From Armatimonadota bacterium (lineage in GTDB: Bacteria > Armatimonadota > UBA5829 > DSUL01), in assembly GCA_020846715.1 (NCBI GenBank), contig JADLDK010000030.1, positions 1-64,000 of the forward strand: 64,000 nt of DNA, written 5' to 3'. The notes beneath the pieces were generated by a model, which saw only the letters and a list, made by a program, of their open reading frames with translations, was not told the DNA's origin and searched no databases. Positions 19,512 through 27,566 of the stretch are shown here, piece by piece. Position 1 is the stretch's first letter, and each line of letters begins with the position of its first letter. The translations under genes and the position numbers were made by a program.

Positions 19512-20833
19512 CACAGCAGGAGTTGCTCAGCATAGCCGAAGAAGCTTGCAGCGTCGCATCAAATGCCGGGGCCGATTTCGCGGAAGTCCGCGTCAGTGAA
19601 GGCCGCTCAACCAGTGTCCGTCTGGAGCGCTCCGCTATTGACACCACCCAGATATCCTTCTCCTCTGGCGCTGGCATCAGGGTGTACATCAACGGCGGAC
19701 TTGGATCTGTCTCGCTTGATGGCCTCGACCTCGATCGTTTGAAACTCGCGGCGCAGCAGGCTGTTGATCTCGCGCGCCTGGCTACGCCGGACAAAGACTT
19801 TGTCTCTCTGCCAGAGCCTCAGGATGGCTCAAGCGTGCCGGGGCTTTACGACCCGGGAATCGAGAATCTCGGCGTGTCGGACATGGCGCGTATCGCGCTG
19901 GAGTGTGTGGACGCTGCGCGATCCGTTGCGCCGGAGGCCATCTGCACAGGTTCCGCTGGCTGCGGCAGTGGGCGCTCCGCGATAGCCAACAGCCTCGGTG
20001 TCGCGCGCTCTTCCGAAAGCTCCAGCATCTCTGCCTGGATTGAGCCGATTGTCAAGCGCAATGGCGATGTGGGGGCATTCTACGACTTTGACTCCGCGCG
20101 CCTTCTGGCCGATTTTGACCACACAGGCATCGGAATGAGCGCCGCCCAGACAGCTGTCCAGTTCCTTGGGGCGCGTAAAATAGAAAGCGGTGTCATGCCT
20201 GTGATTCTGGGCCCGCTGTCGTCGGGATCGGTTTTTGGGGCGCTGGCTGCAGGAGCCGAAGCGGAGAGCCATCAGCGAGGGCGGTCCTGGTTGCTCGGCA
20301 AACTGGGGCGGAAGGTCGCCGCGGATATTCTGACCGTCCGGGATGACGCCACAATTCCCGCGGGACTCAGTTCACGCTCACACGACTCAGAAGGTGTGCC
20401 TACCCGGCCGATCACAATAGTCGAGAACGGCGTTCTGATTAATTTTCTGCACAATTCTTATACTGCGCACAAAGCAAAGGCAAACCTCACCGGCCATGCG
20501 CGGGGCGGTGGCATTGGGCCGACGAATGTCAATGTCGAGTTGGGGGAGGCAAGCGCGGCACAGATTATTCGCGATACAAAGCGAGGGCTCTACATAAATA
20601 TGGGTCGTCTGTCGCCAGATTCGACAACCGGGGAAGTCTCCGCGATGGTAGATTTCGGCTTCATGATTGAAAACGGTGAGATTGCCTATCCGGTCGCGGG
20701 TGTTATGGCCGGCATTAACGGGCTTGAGATGATGGCCAACATAGATGCTATCAGCTCTGATGGGCGCGTGGAGCCGGGCTCGGTCTCTCCAACAATCCGT
20801 ATTCAGAACATCCGCATTGCGGGAGGTAAGTAA
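19508..20833 (+). CDS. tldE: TldE/PmbA metalloprotease partner subunit
   Basis: A 441-residue TldE/PmbA homologue. It lacks the HExxxH motif, as expected for the E subunit, which supplies the structural half of the TldD-TldE protease. Diagnostic blocks are FAEVRVSEGRSTSVRLERSAI near the start, the SHDSEGVPTRP segment with ITIVENGVLINFLHNSYTAHKA, LTGHARGGGIGPTNVNVE and GFMIENGEIAYPVAGVMAGING. The ATG overlaps the tldD TGA, and GGAGG lies upstream inside tldD. Modified-peptide clusters often recruit TldD/E, but no precursor peptide or maturase is nearby. Confidence 0.93.
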   Translation: MTQQELLSIAEEACSVASNAGADFAEVRVSEGRSTSVRLERSAIDTTQISFSSGAGIRVYINGGLGSVSLDGLDLDRLKLAAQQAVDLARLATPDKDFVSLPEPQDGSSVPGLYDPGIENLGVSDMARIALECVDAARSVAPEAICTGSAGCGSGRSAIANSLGVARSSESSSISAWIEPIVKRNGDVGAFYDFDSARLLADFDHTGIGMSAAQTAVQFLGARKIESGVMPVILGPLSSGSVFGALAAGAEAESHQRGRSWLLGKLGRKVAADILTVRDDATIPAGLSSRSHDSEGVPTRPITIVENGVLINFLHNSYTAHKAKANLTGHARGGGIGPTNVNVELGEASAAQIIRDTKRGLYINMGRLSPDSTTGEVSAMVDFGFMIENGEIAYPVAGVMAGINGLEMMANIDAISSDGRVEPGSVSPTIRIQNIRIAGGK

Positions 20834-20881
20834 GGCTTTGGTGTCCGGAAGAAGTCGACTGCGGATAGAGTTCTGCGCCCT

Positions 20882-21367
20882 ATGAAGTGTGCCCGCCACC
20901 CCAAAGTGGACACAGAGCTCACGTGCACAGTCTGCGGCACTCCGATATGTCCAGACTGCGCTGTTCCGGCTGCGGTTGGTTTCAAGTGCCCGCGATGCGC
21001 GCGCCCGGACCGCACCGTTTACGACATTCCACCTCCGCTCTTGATCCGGTGCATCGCCGCTACGCTGGCAACCTCTGTTGCCGCCTGGATGTTTGCTCCG
21101 ATGATTCCCTTTTTCGGAGCGATTATCGTTGGGTACGCGGTCGGGCATGTCGCGCTGGTCTCCTCAGGTCGGCGCGCCGGGTCCACAGTTGAAGCTGTCG
21201 CTGTAGTGAGCATCCTGATCGGCCTGTTCGGTCCAGCTATCATGAGCGCTATCGCAGCGGGCGGCAGTGCGAATTTCTTAGCTGTCTTCGGTCCCGGCAA
21301 CATCTGGTCGTACATAGGCGCTGCAATCGCGATTTTTGTCGCTCTCGGACGGCTGCGCTACCCCTGA
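20882..21367 (+). CDS. B-box-like zinc finger membrane protein
   Basis: A 161-residue protein with an N-terminal zinc-binding module: CARHP, CTVCGTPICPDC and CPRCARP supply eight Cys/His ligands within the first 40 residues. It is followed by about four hydrophobic segments (55-75, 78-92, 104-125, 138-157). The same finger precedes rhomboid-family membrane domains in other bacteria, but here there is no catalytic GxSG/H pair, so it is not a rhomboid protease. The function is unknown. It follows tldE by 48 nt and may be co-transcribed; it overlaps the convergent marR gene by 10 nt. Confidence 0.7.
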   Translation: MKCARHPKVDTELTCTVCGTPICPDCAVPAAVGFKCPRCARPDRTVYDIPPPLLIRCIAATLATSVAAWMFAPMIPFFGAIIVGYAVGHVALVSSGRRAGSTVEAVAVVSILIGLFGPAIMSAIAAGGSANFLAVFGPGNIWSYIGAAIAIFVALGRLRYP

Positions 21368-21783
21368 CCGTGTTGCAGCATTGCCAACGTCCGGCGCAGC
21401 TCCGGCGCCAGTTGGGCCAGCTCTGTCTTGTGTGCCTCTGAGAGACTTTCCAGCAGCTTTTCCCCTTCGTTCGTGACAACGATTTGAACGCGTCGCTTGT
21501 CTTCAGTAGAGGTCTGACGTCGAACGAAACCCTGCTTCTCCATCCGATCAACCAGCTCCACAGCGCTGTTTGGTTTGATCTGCAGACGCTCTGCCAACTC
21601 TCCCACGGTGATACATTTATGGCCCGCAAAGCCGCGAGCAGCCAGAAGCGCCTGGTGTTGAGTTGGCGCCAGTCCCGCCCGGCGTGCCGCCTGCTCGCTG
21701 AATCTCAAAAACCGTCGCAAAGCGTAGCGAAAATCAGCCAGCGCCTCATAATCGCCGTCACTAATCCCTTGCTGCATTGACAC
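21358..21783 (-). CDS. MarR family transcriptional regulator
   Basis: A 141-residue winged-helix dimer-forming repressor. HQALLAARGF, TVGELAERLQIKPNSAVELVDRMEKQGFVRR (recognition helix and wing region) and a final helix GEKLLESLSEAHKTELAQL follow the MarR layout, and the length is typical (140-150). The start has a GAGGAG Shine-Dalgarno. A perfect inverted repeat lies in the 148-nt divergent space to the ClC gene, so autoregulation and control of clc is likely. Confidence 0.88.
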   Translation of the reverse strand: MSMQQGISDGDYEALADFRYALRRFLRFSEQAARRAGLAPTQHQALLAARGFAGHKCITVGELAERLQIKPNSAVELVDRMEKQGFVRRQTSTEDKRRVQIVVTNEGEKLLESLSEAHKTELAQLAPELRRTLAMLQHGQG

Positions 21784-21830
21784 TCCTCCTCAGCTATTAT
21801 GCGCGCTTCCGCCGGAAAGGTTTGGAAATG

Positions 21831-21849
21831 TATATCGTATTCCGATATA
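21831..21849. promoter_or_regulatory. MarR operator candidate
   Basis: TATATCG-TATTC-CGATATA is a perfect 7-bp inverted repeat with a 5-nt centre in the divergent marR/clc spacer. The size and position fit a MarR dimer site that could repress both directions. The AT-rich stretch next to it (TATAATATATGTGAT) can hold a -10 element. Confidence 0.65.
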
Positions 21850-21931
21850 ATATATGTGATACAGGCAGCTTGCCTGACGCGTGTGCGGATGCGTCAGTGA
21901 ATACGTCAAAGGAAAGAGAGAGTCCTGAGCT

Positions 21932-23758
21932 TTGCGTGAAATCGGTTCTTCGGTAGCCCGTCAGACTGGGCGTGAGTTTGAGACCACAGAGTTCAGGCTC
22001 CTGTTGATGTCGGTGCTGGCTGGCGCGATAGGGCTGGTGGCCGGATTCATCGCCTTTGGTCTCTACAAGCTGATCGGATTCTTTACCAATCTATTCTTCT
22101 ACGGCAGGCTCTCCACTGCTCTGGTCAGCCCGGCGCACACGCATCTGGGCTTCTGGATTGTTGGGATCACAACGCTCGGTGGATTGGTCATCGGCATAAT
22201 GGCGCGCTACGGATCGTCGGCGATTCGCGGGCACGGAATTCCAGAGGCGATGGAAGCGATCCTGATAAACAACAGCCGGATTTCTCCGAGAGTTGGCGTA
22301 CTCAAACCGATCTCCGCAGCCTTGGCTATTGGAACCGGCGGCCCTTTCGGAGCTGAAGGCCCGATCATACAGACGGGCGGCGCTTTTGGCTCCTTCATTG
22401 GCCAGTTACTTCACACAACTGCGGCGGAGCGCAAGGTCTTGCTGGCGTGCGGCGCGGCGGCAGGCATGGCGGCCACGTTCAGCGCTCCCATAGCAAGCGT
22501 GATTCTTGCCATTCAGCTCCTGCTGGTTGAGTTTCGTTCGCGCTCGTTCATCCCGCTGGTTATCGCGAGCGCTCTCGCGGCTGGAGTGCACCTGCAGCTT
22601 CTCGGCCGCGGAGCCATGTTCAGTGTTGGAAACGTGAACTTTGGAATGCCGTATCAGTTGCCGGTCTTTGCCGTGCTGGGGCTGATTTGCGGCGTCGCGG
22701 CGTCCTTGTTTACGAGAGTGTTGTACTGGATGGAAGACACTTTCGAGCGCCGGCCGCTCGATCCACTCTGGTGGCCGGCTATTGCTGGCATCGGGCTGGG
22801 TGTCTTGGGTGTGATTGAACCGCGAGTGCTCGGTGTGGGCTACGATACCATTTCCGATATCCTCCACAACAATCTGGCGTTTCAGACGTTGCTCGCGGTG
22901 ATGGCGCTCAAACTTGCGGCTCTCGTCCTGACTATTGGGTCCGGTACTTCTGGAGGTCTGCTCGCTCCGATGTTTATGGCGGGTGCGGCTCTTGGCGGCG
23001 TTTTCGCTATGGCCGCGAACGCTGTATTTCCCTGGCTCGGACTTGCGCCGTCCGCTTATGCTGTGGCGGGAATGGCGGCGCTGTTTGGGTCGGCGTCCCG
23101 CGCGGGTTTTGCTCTGATCGTCTTTGCTTTCGAGATCACGCGAGACTACGATTCTATATTGCCGCTTATGGTTACCGTGGTGATTGCCGAAGGTATCGCG
23201 ATAGCGACCAGCCGCAATTCAGTGATGACCGAAAAGCTGGCCAGGCGAGGTATTCGGGTGCCGCAGGATTTTGAATCTGACGTGTTCGCACAGGTTTCAG
23301 TTCAGCAAGTTATGGAAAGCGAAGTGCAGACTGTCCCGGCGACTATGACAGCGGGTGATCTGGCTGAACGGGTGACGCGCCGCGATCCCTCTCTCGCTCA
23401 TTATCACGCTTTTCCCGTTGTCTCTGAATCCGGGGCTCTTGTGGGAATGGTGACGCGTTCCGATATCATGCGCGCGCTCGAACGGGGGCAGGAAGAGTTG
23501 ACTGTCGAGCAAGCCGGGACAACGGACGTGATCGTAGCGTACCCCGACGAGCCACTTCACGACGCCGTCGCCCGGATGCTGTGGGCGGATGTCGGCCGCC
23601 TCCCGGTTGTCAAGCGCGAGAGGCCGGATCAGCTCGTCGGATATCTCGACAGAGCCTGCGCCCTGGGCGCCCGCCTGGAACGGTTGCGGCGGGAACACGT
23701 TCGCGAGACGGGATGGTTGCGTGCGCTCAAAGGAGCGGCGGGCAGGCGTACTCTCTAG
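21932..23758 (+). CDS. ClC-family chloride channel/antiporter with CBS domains
   Basis: A 608-residue protein: about 430 residues of ClC membrane domain, then two CBS motifs (about 450-580). Selectivity-filter motifs are GHGIPEAM (100-107), GPFGAEGPIIQTGG (137-150) and GSGTSGG. Glu142 in GAEGP is the gating/proton glutamate, which favours a Cl-/H+ exchanger over a channel. The CBS pair (EVQTVPATMTAGDLAERV, VVSESGALVGMVTRSDIMRAL, and a second unit ending GYLDRA) probably senses nucleotides. The start is TTG 21932 behind GGAAAGAGAG; no ATG precedes the first membrane helix. Control by the divergent MarR is inferred. Confidence 0.9.
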   Translation: MREIGSSVARQTGREFETTEFRLLLMSVLAGAIGLVAGFIAFGLYKLIGFFTNLFFYGRLSTALVSPAHTHLGFWIVGITTLGGLVIGIMARYGSSAIRGHGIPEAMEAILINNSRISPRVGVLKPISAALAIGTGGPFGAEGPIIQTGGAFGSFIGQLLHTTAAERKVLLACGAAAGMAATFSAPIASVILAIQLLLVEFRSRSFIPLVIASALAAGVHLQLLGRGAMFSVGNVNFGMPYQLPVFAVLGLICGVAASLFTRVLYWMEDTFERRPLDPLWWPAIAGIGLGVLGVIEPRVLGVGYDTISDILHNNLAFQTLLAVMALKLAALVLTIGSGTSGGLLAPMFMAGAALGGVFAMAANAVFPWLGLAPSAYAVAGMAALFGSASRAGFALIVFAFEITRDYDSILPLMVTVVIAEGIAIATSRNSVMTEKLARRGIRVPQDFESDVFAQVSVQQVMESEVQTVPATMTAGDLAERVTRRDPSLAHYHAFPVVSESGALVGMVTRSDIMRALERGQEELTVEQAGTTDVIVAYPDEPLHDAVARMLWADVGRLPVVKRERPDQLVGYLDRACALGARLERLRREHVRETGWLRALKGAAGRRTL

Positions 23759-23866
23759 GATCAATCTGCCGGCGCCAGACTCTGGCAGGAAAGCTTGCGG
23801 GGCACGGAGAAACTGGCAATGCGCTGGTTCTCGCGCGTTTTGTACACTGACGCTTGAGGAGATTAG

Positions 23867-24325
23867 ATGGAATCCGGATTGCCCGCACAGTCATCCCACA
23901 CTGCCCGCGACGTGGGATACCTTATTATTCGGCTTGTCCTGGGGATTGTATTTTTTGCCCACGGCTCGCAGAAGCTGCTCGGCCTGTTCGGTGGCGAAGG
24001 GCCGGCTGCGTTTGTACAACAGGCCGGTGTCCCGGCAGTGCTTGCGTGGGTGGCAATGTTTGCTGAGTTCTTCGGCAGCTTTGGCCTCATCTCCGGTGTC
24101 CTTCCAAGACTTTCCGCTCTGGGCATCCTGGTTGTGATGGTCGTTGCAGTCCTCCGCGTCCACCTTCGCAACGGGTTTTTCATGAACTGGGGTGGCAAGG
24201 CTCCCGGAGAGGGATTTGAGTATCACATTCTCGTCATGGCGATGTGTCTGTTGATCGTGCTCTCTGGGCCAGGCCGGTTTGCGCTGATGCCCAACTGGGA
24301 AGGGCGTCTTGTCACTGGCCGCTAG
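23867..24325 (+). CDS. DoxX family membrane protein
   Basis: A 152-residue protein with four membrane helices. GYLIIRLVLGIVFFAHGSQKLLGLFGG is the family's N-terminal signature, and the later blocks AMFAEFFGSFGLISGVLPRLSALGI and HLRNGFFMNW agree. Members are small redox-linked integral proteins (some pair with thiosulfate:quinone oxidoreductase or superoxide dismutase), but no such partner is adjacent. GAGGAG lies 5 nt upstream of the ATG. Confidence 0.9.
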   Translation: MESGLPAQSSHTARDVGYLIIRLVLGIVFFAHGSQKLLGLFGGEGPAAFVQQAGVPAVLAWVAMFAEFFGSFGLISGVLPRLSALGILVVMVVAVLRVHLRNGFFMNWGGKAPGEGFEYHILVMAMCLLIVLSGPGRFALMPNWEGRLVTGR

Positions 24326-24414
24326 AGCGCGCCGGTTTATTGCCAGTTGAGCTCCCGCAGCGCACCGCTGGCAAGATTGCAATGCGTCTGTGTTAGCGCA
24401 ATCACAAGCTCGAC

Positions 24415-24423
24415 TGCTATACT
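24415..24423 (+). promoter_or_regulatory. Extended -10 promoter
   Basis: TGCTATACT is an extended -10 element (TG-N-TATACT). There is no clear -35 hexamer, as is usual for this class. It lies 66 nt before the GTG of the small membrane protein gene. Confidence 0.45.
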
Positions 24424-24488
24424 GTGGGCACTCCTACCCATACTTCGAAGTGAGAGTAACAAGAGCAATTTGAAAGGAGCGTCTGAAC

Positions 24489-24920
24489 GTGCCTTATACC
24501 GGAGATCCTGACCTGCCTGTCCGCCGGACGGAAGAGTGGTTTCTGGCCATCGTAACGGGCTGTATGATAGTGGTCATTCTGGTTGGAATAGTCGGGTTTA
24601 TGAGAGCGCACGACACCGCCGGGATGGCCGGCCCCACAATGGCGCCTCAGTTGGGAATTGGTGTTGACGTAAGCCGCGGGACGGCTGCTGTAGGGTCGTC
24701 TCGGTCCGGGAGCAGCCCATTCTCTGAGCGCGGAGCGGTGAGTTATGGGAGCTGGCAGGAGCCGCGTCACGTTCCGGAAGGCGGTATTGATCTCAGCAAC
24801 GCCAGGCGCGGAACTGGCGCAGGACCGTCCGGTTGCTACGCAAACCCAAAACTCGACAAAGGAGCTGTTGACATCGGTCCTTCTCAGATTGAACAGACCA
24901 TCAAGCAGCTCAGCATCTGA
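24489..24920 (+). CDS. Hypothetical single-pass membrane protein
   Basis: A 143-residue protein I do not recognise. The GTG start is supported by GAAAGGAG about 10 nt upstream. Residues 18-40 (WFLAIVTGCMIVVILVGIVGF) form one membrane helix; the tail beyond it (about 100 residues) is rich in Gly, Ser and Arg and lacks hydrophobic segments. No catalytic motif is seen. It precedes lemA by 142 nt, with lemA's own promoter in between, so it is probably a separate unit. Confidence 0.65.
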   Translation: MPYTGDPDLPVRRTEEWFLAIVTGCMIVVILVGIVGFMRAHDTAGMAGPTMAPQLGIGVDVSRGTAAVGSSRSGSSPFSERGAVSYGSWQEPRHVPEGGIDLSNARRGTGAGPSGCYANPKLDKGAVDIGPSQIEQTIKQLSI

Positions 24921-24950
24921 ACTGCTCTGCCGTCTGCCTCGTGTGTTGTC

Positions 24951-24980
24951 TTGACAGGGGAACACGGACAGCAGTACTAT
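24951..24980 (+). promoter_or_regulatory. Sigma-70-type promoter of lemA
   Basis: TTGACA (24951-24956), an 18-nt spacer and TACTAT (24975-24980; the shifted reading TATACT follows at 24978). It predicts a start near 24988 and a leader of about 75 nt before the lemA ATG. Confidence 0.65.
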
Positions 24981-25062
24981 ACTTGCGCGGCTGAGATCTC
25001 TCTTGATCTAGTAGCTATCTGAGGGTTTTCGCTTTGTGTATCAGCGCTAACGGAGGCGCAAA

Positions 25063-25629
25063 ATGGGTTTTCTAGCTGTAGTGCTGCTTGGTTTCATACT
25101 GCTTGCAGTGATAGTCGCGCTCTGGTGGATTGGCATCTACAACCGCCTGATAGCGCTGCGAAACGAGATTGAGAACCTGTGGAGCCAGATTGACGTTCAG
25201 TTGCGTCGCCGCTTTGATCTGATTCCAAATCTCGTCGAGACGGTCAAAGGCTATGCGTCCCACGAGAAGGAGATTTTTGAAAAAGTCGCCGAAGCCAGAG
25301 CGCAGATGTTGAACGCAAAGAGCCCCACAGACCAGGTTCAAGCGGACAACATGCTGACCGGGGCACTCAAGAGCCTCTTCGCTGTTGCCGAAGCCTACCC
25401 GGACCTCAAGGCAAATCAAAACTTCCTCAGCCTTCAGGAGGAACTTTCGTCCACGGAAACCCAGATTGCGCGCGCTCGAGAGACGTACAACGACGCCGTA
25501 ATGAGCTATAACACACTCAAACAGTCGTTCCCCGCCAGCATCGTCGCCAGTACCGGTGGCTTTGGCGCGAAGCCTTACTTCCCTGTAGAGGAAGAGGCAC
25601 GCGAGCCGGTCAAGGTCAGCTTCGCCTAG
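25063..25629 (+). CDS. LemA family protein
   Basis: A 188-residue protein matching LemA throughout: one N-terminal helix (residues 4-25), YNRLIALRNEIENLWSQIDVQLRRRFDLIPNLVETVKGYASHEKE (25-70), then VAEAYPDLKANQNFLSLQEELSSTETQIARARETYNDAVMSYN. The helical bundle faces the periplasm or outside. The molecular role is unclear; it is often found beside M48 peptidase or TPM-domain genes, neither of which is here. A GGAGG lies 9 nt upstream of the ATG. Confidence 0.93.
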   Translation: MGFLAVVLLGFILLAVIVALWWIGIYNRLIALRNEIENLWSQIDVQLRRRFDLIPNLVETVKGYASHEKEIFEKVAEARAQMLNAKSPTDQVQADNMLTGALKSLFAVAEAYPDLKANQNFLSLQEELSSTETQIARARETYNDAVMSYNTLKQSFPASIVASTGGFGAKPYFPVEEEAREPVKVSFA

Positions 25630-25670
25630 ACTCCTTCAACGCCATCCTCGTTTGTTGAGTCAGACGTCGC

Positions 25671-26399
25671 CTATTCGATGATGCTGCGCACAACGCGCAC
25701 CCCGTTAAGCGCCAGATGGTACAGGAAGACGGTGTGCATGAGGTCGCCGGGATGTGGCAGCGCTCCCAGTTGTCGCGCGGTCTGCACGCTCAAATCATAG
25801 GTCTGGACACAGTCTGCCGGGACGATAACATCCATCTTTTCACCAGCCGCGTTGGCGCCTGTGCGCAGATGCGTCGCGAGCTGGTACACGCACAGATCTG
25901 TGCAGTCTCCTACGCAAATTGCCGTATGCAGATTTGCTTCGTGTACCGTCGCGTCAAAAGCCGTGTTCGGACTTGGGTTTGTTGAGTACTTGGGAATTAT
26001 CTGAAACAGTTCTGCGAATGGCAATGAGCGAAGAGGCTCAATGGTATCAGCTTCGGAAGTCCCGGCCACACAGTGCGGCGGCCACGACGCAAACTCCGGA
26101 GAATCGGCGGGGTGGGCGTCCTGTGGCAGGATAAACGTCCGTACGCCCACTTCATAGACCCGTGTGAAGAGATCGGCGACACGGCTCGCAATGGCTTCGA
26201 CACGTGGGCTGGCCAGCGCTCCCTCGTAGCAGAAGCCGTTGATCATATCCACACAGAAAACCCCTATGCGCTCCGGTCCACCGCTGGCTAGCGCAATCTG
26301 CTCCAGACTCATATCCTCCAGATTGCTTTGCCAGTCCGATAACCAGTCCAGAAATTCGTGCGCGGATGCCGTAAGTTCGTTTTCAGTCTGTGCTTGCAT
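25671..26399 (-). CDS. Nicotinamidase-like cysteine hydrolase (isochorismatase family)
   Basis: A 242-residue enzyme. ATG 26399 is chosen over a longer frame because AGAGGAGGAG lies just upstream. The family's D-K-C triad is visible as Asp51 (VDMINGFC), Lys137 (PKYSTNP) and Cys170 (GDCTDLCVYQLA). PQDAHPADSPEFASWPPHCV (93-111) resembles the nicotinamidase metal-site block D-x-H, so deamidation of nicotinamide or a related amide is the most likely reaction; isochorismate hydrolysis is less likely. It stands alone, with a terminator 61 nt upstream insulating it from the PEP-CTERM gene. Confidence 0.82.
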   Translation of the reverse strand: MQAQTENELTASAHEFLDWLSDWQSNLEDMSLEQIALASGGPERIGVFCVDMINGFCYEGALASPRVEAIASRVADLFTRVYEVGVRTFILPQDAHPADSPEFASWPPHCVAGTSEADTIEPLRSLPFAELFQIIPKYSTNPSPNTAFDATVHEANLHTAICVGDCTDLCVYQLATHLRTGANAAGEKMDVIVPADCVQTYDLSVQTARQLGALPHPGDLMHTVFLYHLALNGVRVVRSIIE

Positions 26400-26460
26400 A
26401 GTATTGCTCCTCCTCTGAGATTGTACCGGCAAGCGCCACGACCGGCATGCGCCCAAAGCC

Positions 26461-26490
26461 AAAAAAGCGCCCTGAGACACTCAGGGCGCT
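26461..26490 (-). terminator. Intrinsic terminator of the second PEP-CTERM gene
   Basis: Stem AGCGCCCTGA / TCAGGGCGCT (26466-26475 with 26481-26490), loop GACAC, followed on the minus strand by at least six T (26466-26461). It lies 25 nt after the stop codon of the gene at 26515-27036. Confidence 0.9.
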
Positions 26491-26514
26491 TCAATGTTTA
26501 TATTGGAGCCGGCG

Positions 26515-27036
26515 TCAGGCTCTCTTGCGGCGAAGAAGACCCAGGCTGCTGAGTCCGCCTAGCATAGCAATCAGAGCGCTCGGCTCAGGGACGACAGTGC
26601 GCGGGACGTAAATTGGGACAATCTCTTCGTGTTGGTCAGAGAAACGAATCGTTGACTGGACTGTCACCGGACCCGCGTCGCTCGTTGTGTCGCTGAATCC
26701 GAAGAGTTCGGTGGTGTCAGCCGGTCCCCAGGGCAGCGGGCCATCTGGCGACGTGTAATCACCCAGATCGAACACGTTTCCACCAGCCCATGTCCAGGAC
26801 ATAATGCCCTTGTCGCTGGAAGAGTTGTCCAGCTCCCAGTAATAATAGAAGACTGGGAAGCTGTCGGTCGGCTCCTGCACGAAGGAATCGTAGTAGTACT
26901 GGTAGCCGGGCCCAACCGGAGGGATGTCGTTCAGGGCCGGATACACATATTCAAAGTCCGCCCGGGCAGCTGTGGCCAAAGCGGCTATGGAGACAAGCGC
27001 AAGCAGATAAGCGCAGCATTTGCGAAGTCGGGTCAT
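26515..27036 (-). CDS. PEP-CTERM sorting domain protein
   Basis: A 173-residue exported protein with a signal peptide (YLLALVSIAALATAARA, cut near residue 26), a Tyr- and Asp-rich central part with no known enzyme motif, and a C-terminal tail VPEPSALIAMLGGLSSLGLL followed by RRKRA, the exosortase recognition signal. GAGGATAA lies before the ATG. No sigma-54 promoter was found upstream, in contrast to the PEP-CTERM gene at 2201, so the two are probably regulated differently. No exosortase gene is in the window. Confidence 0.85.
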   Translation of the reverse strand: MTRLRKCCAYLLALVSIAALATAARADFEYVYPALNDIPPVGPGYQYYYDSFVQEPTDSFPVFYYYWELDNSSSDKGIMSWTWAGGNVFDLGDYTSPDGPLPWGPADTTELFGFSDTTSDAGPVTVQSTIRFSDQHEEIVPIYVPRTVVPEPSALIAMLGGLSSLGLLRRKRA

Positions 27037-27222
27037 AGTGGTTATCCTCGTTTCTTAACTTACTCCGGCACGCGTCAACGGATCATCTGGCGCTCTGCTG
27101 GAAATTCCTTAGCGAGTATCCGTAACAGTGCAGAATCGCAGATTTGCCGGAGAAGGTTTATGAATCCGAGCCGGGTGCGCGCTGCTCACCCATTGCCGTT
27201 TGGCTTGAGATGCCGGCGCTTT

Positions 27223-27260
27223 GTGCTATGGCGCCAGTGCTATAGCGCCAGTGCTATAGC
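27223..27260. repeat. 14-bp direct tandem repeat, 2.7 copies
   Basis: GTGCTATGGCGCCA, GTGCTATAGCGCCA and GTGCTATAGC follow each other without gaps. Each unit contains two small palindromes (GCTATAGC and GGCGCC). It could be a set of protein-binding sites or slipped-strand variation. It lies in non-coding DNA. Confidence 0.7.
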
Positions 27261-27554
27261 ATTGATGCGTTCGCACCAGTGTGGTCGCAACGGACGCGTT
27301 GGATACACTTATGCGTGTCATCTCAGAGTGAGCGTAATGCGCATTCGCGGTTCGCGCTATGTGCAGTGAACGGAGCTTCGGGGGCAGCGAAGCAGCCGCT
27401 TTGAACCAAAGTTGACTCGAATATTGAGCCTGAAGACGAATACAGTATCCAGGCTCCCTTCTATCTTAGCTCCCAGCAGGCGTCAGGTCAAGCTCTTCTG
27501 ATCAAAACTGGTACCCTTACCGGCAGTACACAATGGATTGCCGCGCCTCTGAGA

Positions 27555-27560
27555 TATAAT
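27555..27560 (+). promoter_or_regulatory. -10 box 6 nt from the ATG (leaderless candidate)
   Basis: A perfect TATAAT is separated by only 6 nt from the ATG at 27567, and no Shine-Dalgarno is present. A transcript from this box would start at or within a nucleotide or two of the start codon. Confidence 0.6.
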
Positions 27561-27566
27561 TCGACT

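Larger units (their letters stand above)
27037..27566. other. 530-nt intergenic region with a 14-bp tandem repeat
   Basis: It separates two divergent genes. It holds the PEP-CTERM Shine-Dalgarno at its left end, the 14-bp repeat at 27223-27260 and the -10 box of the oxygenase gene at its right end. The two short frames in it show no recognisable family or ribosome binding site, and I see no RNA gene. Confidence 0.5.
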
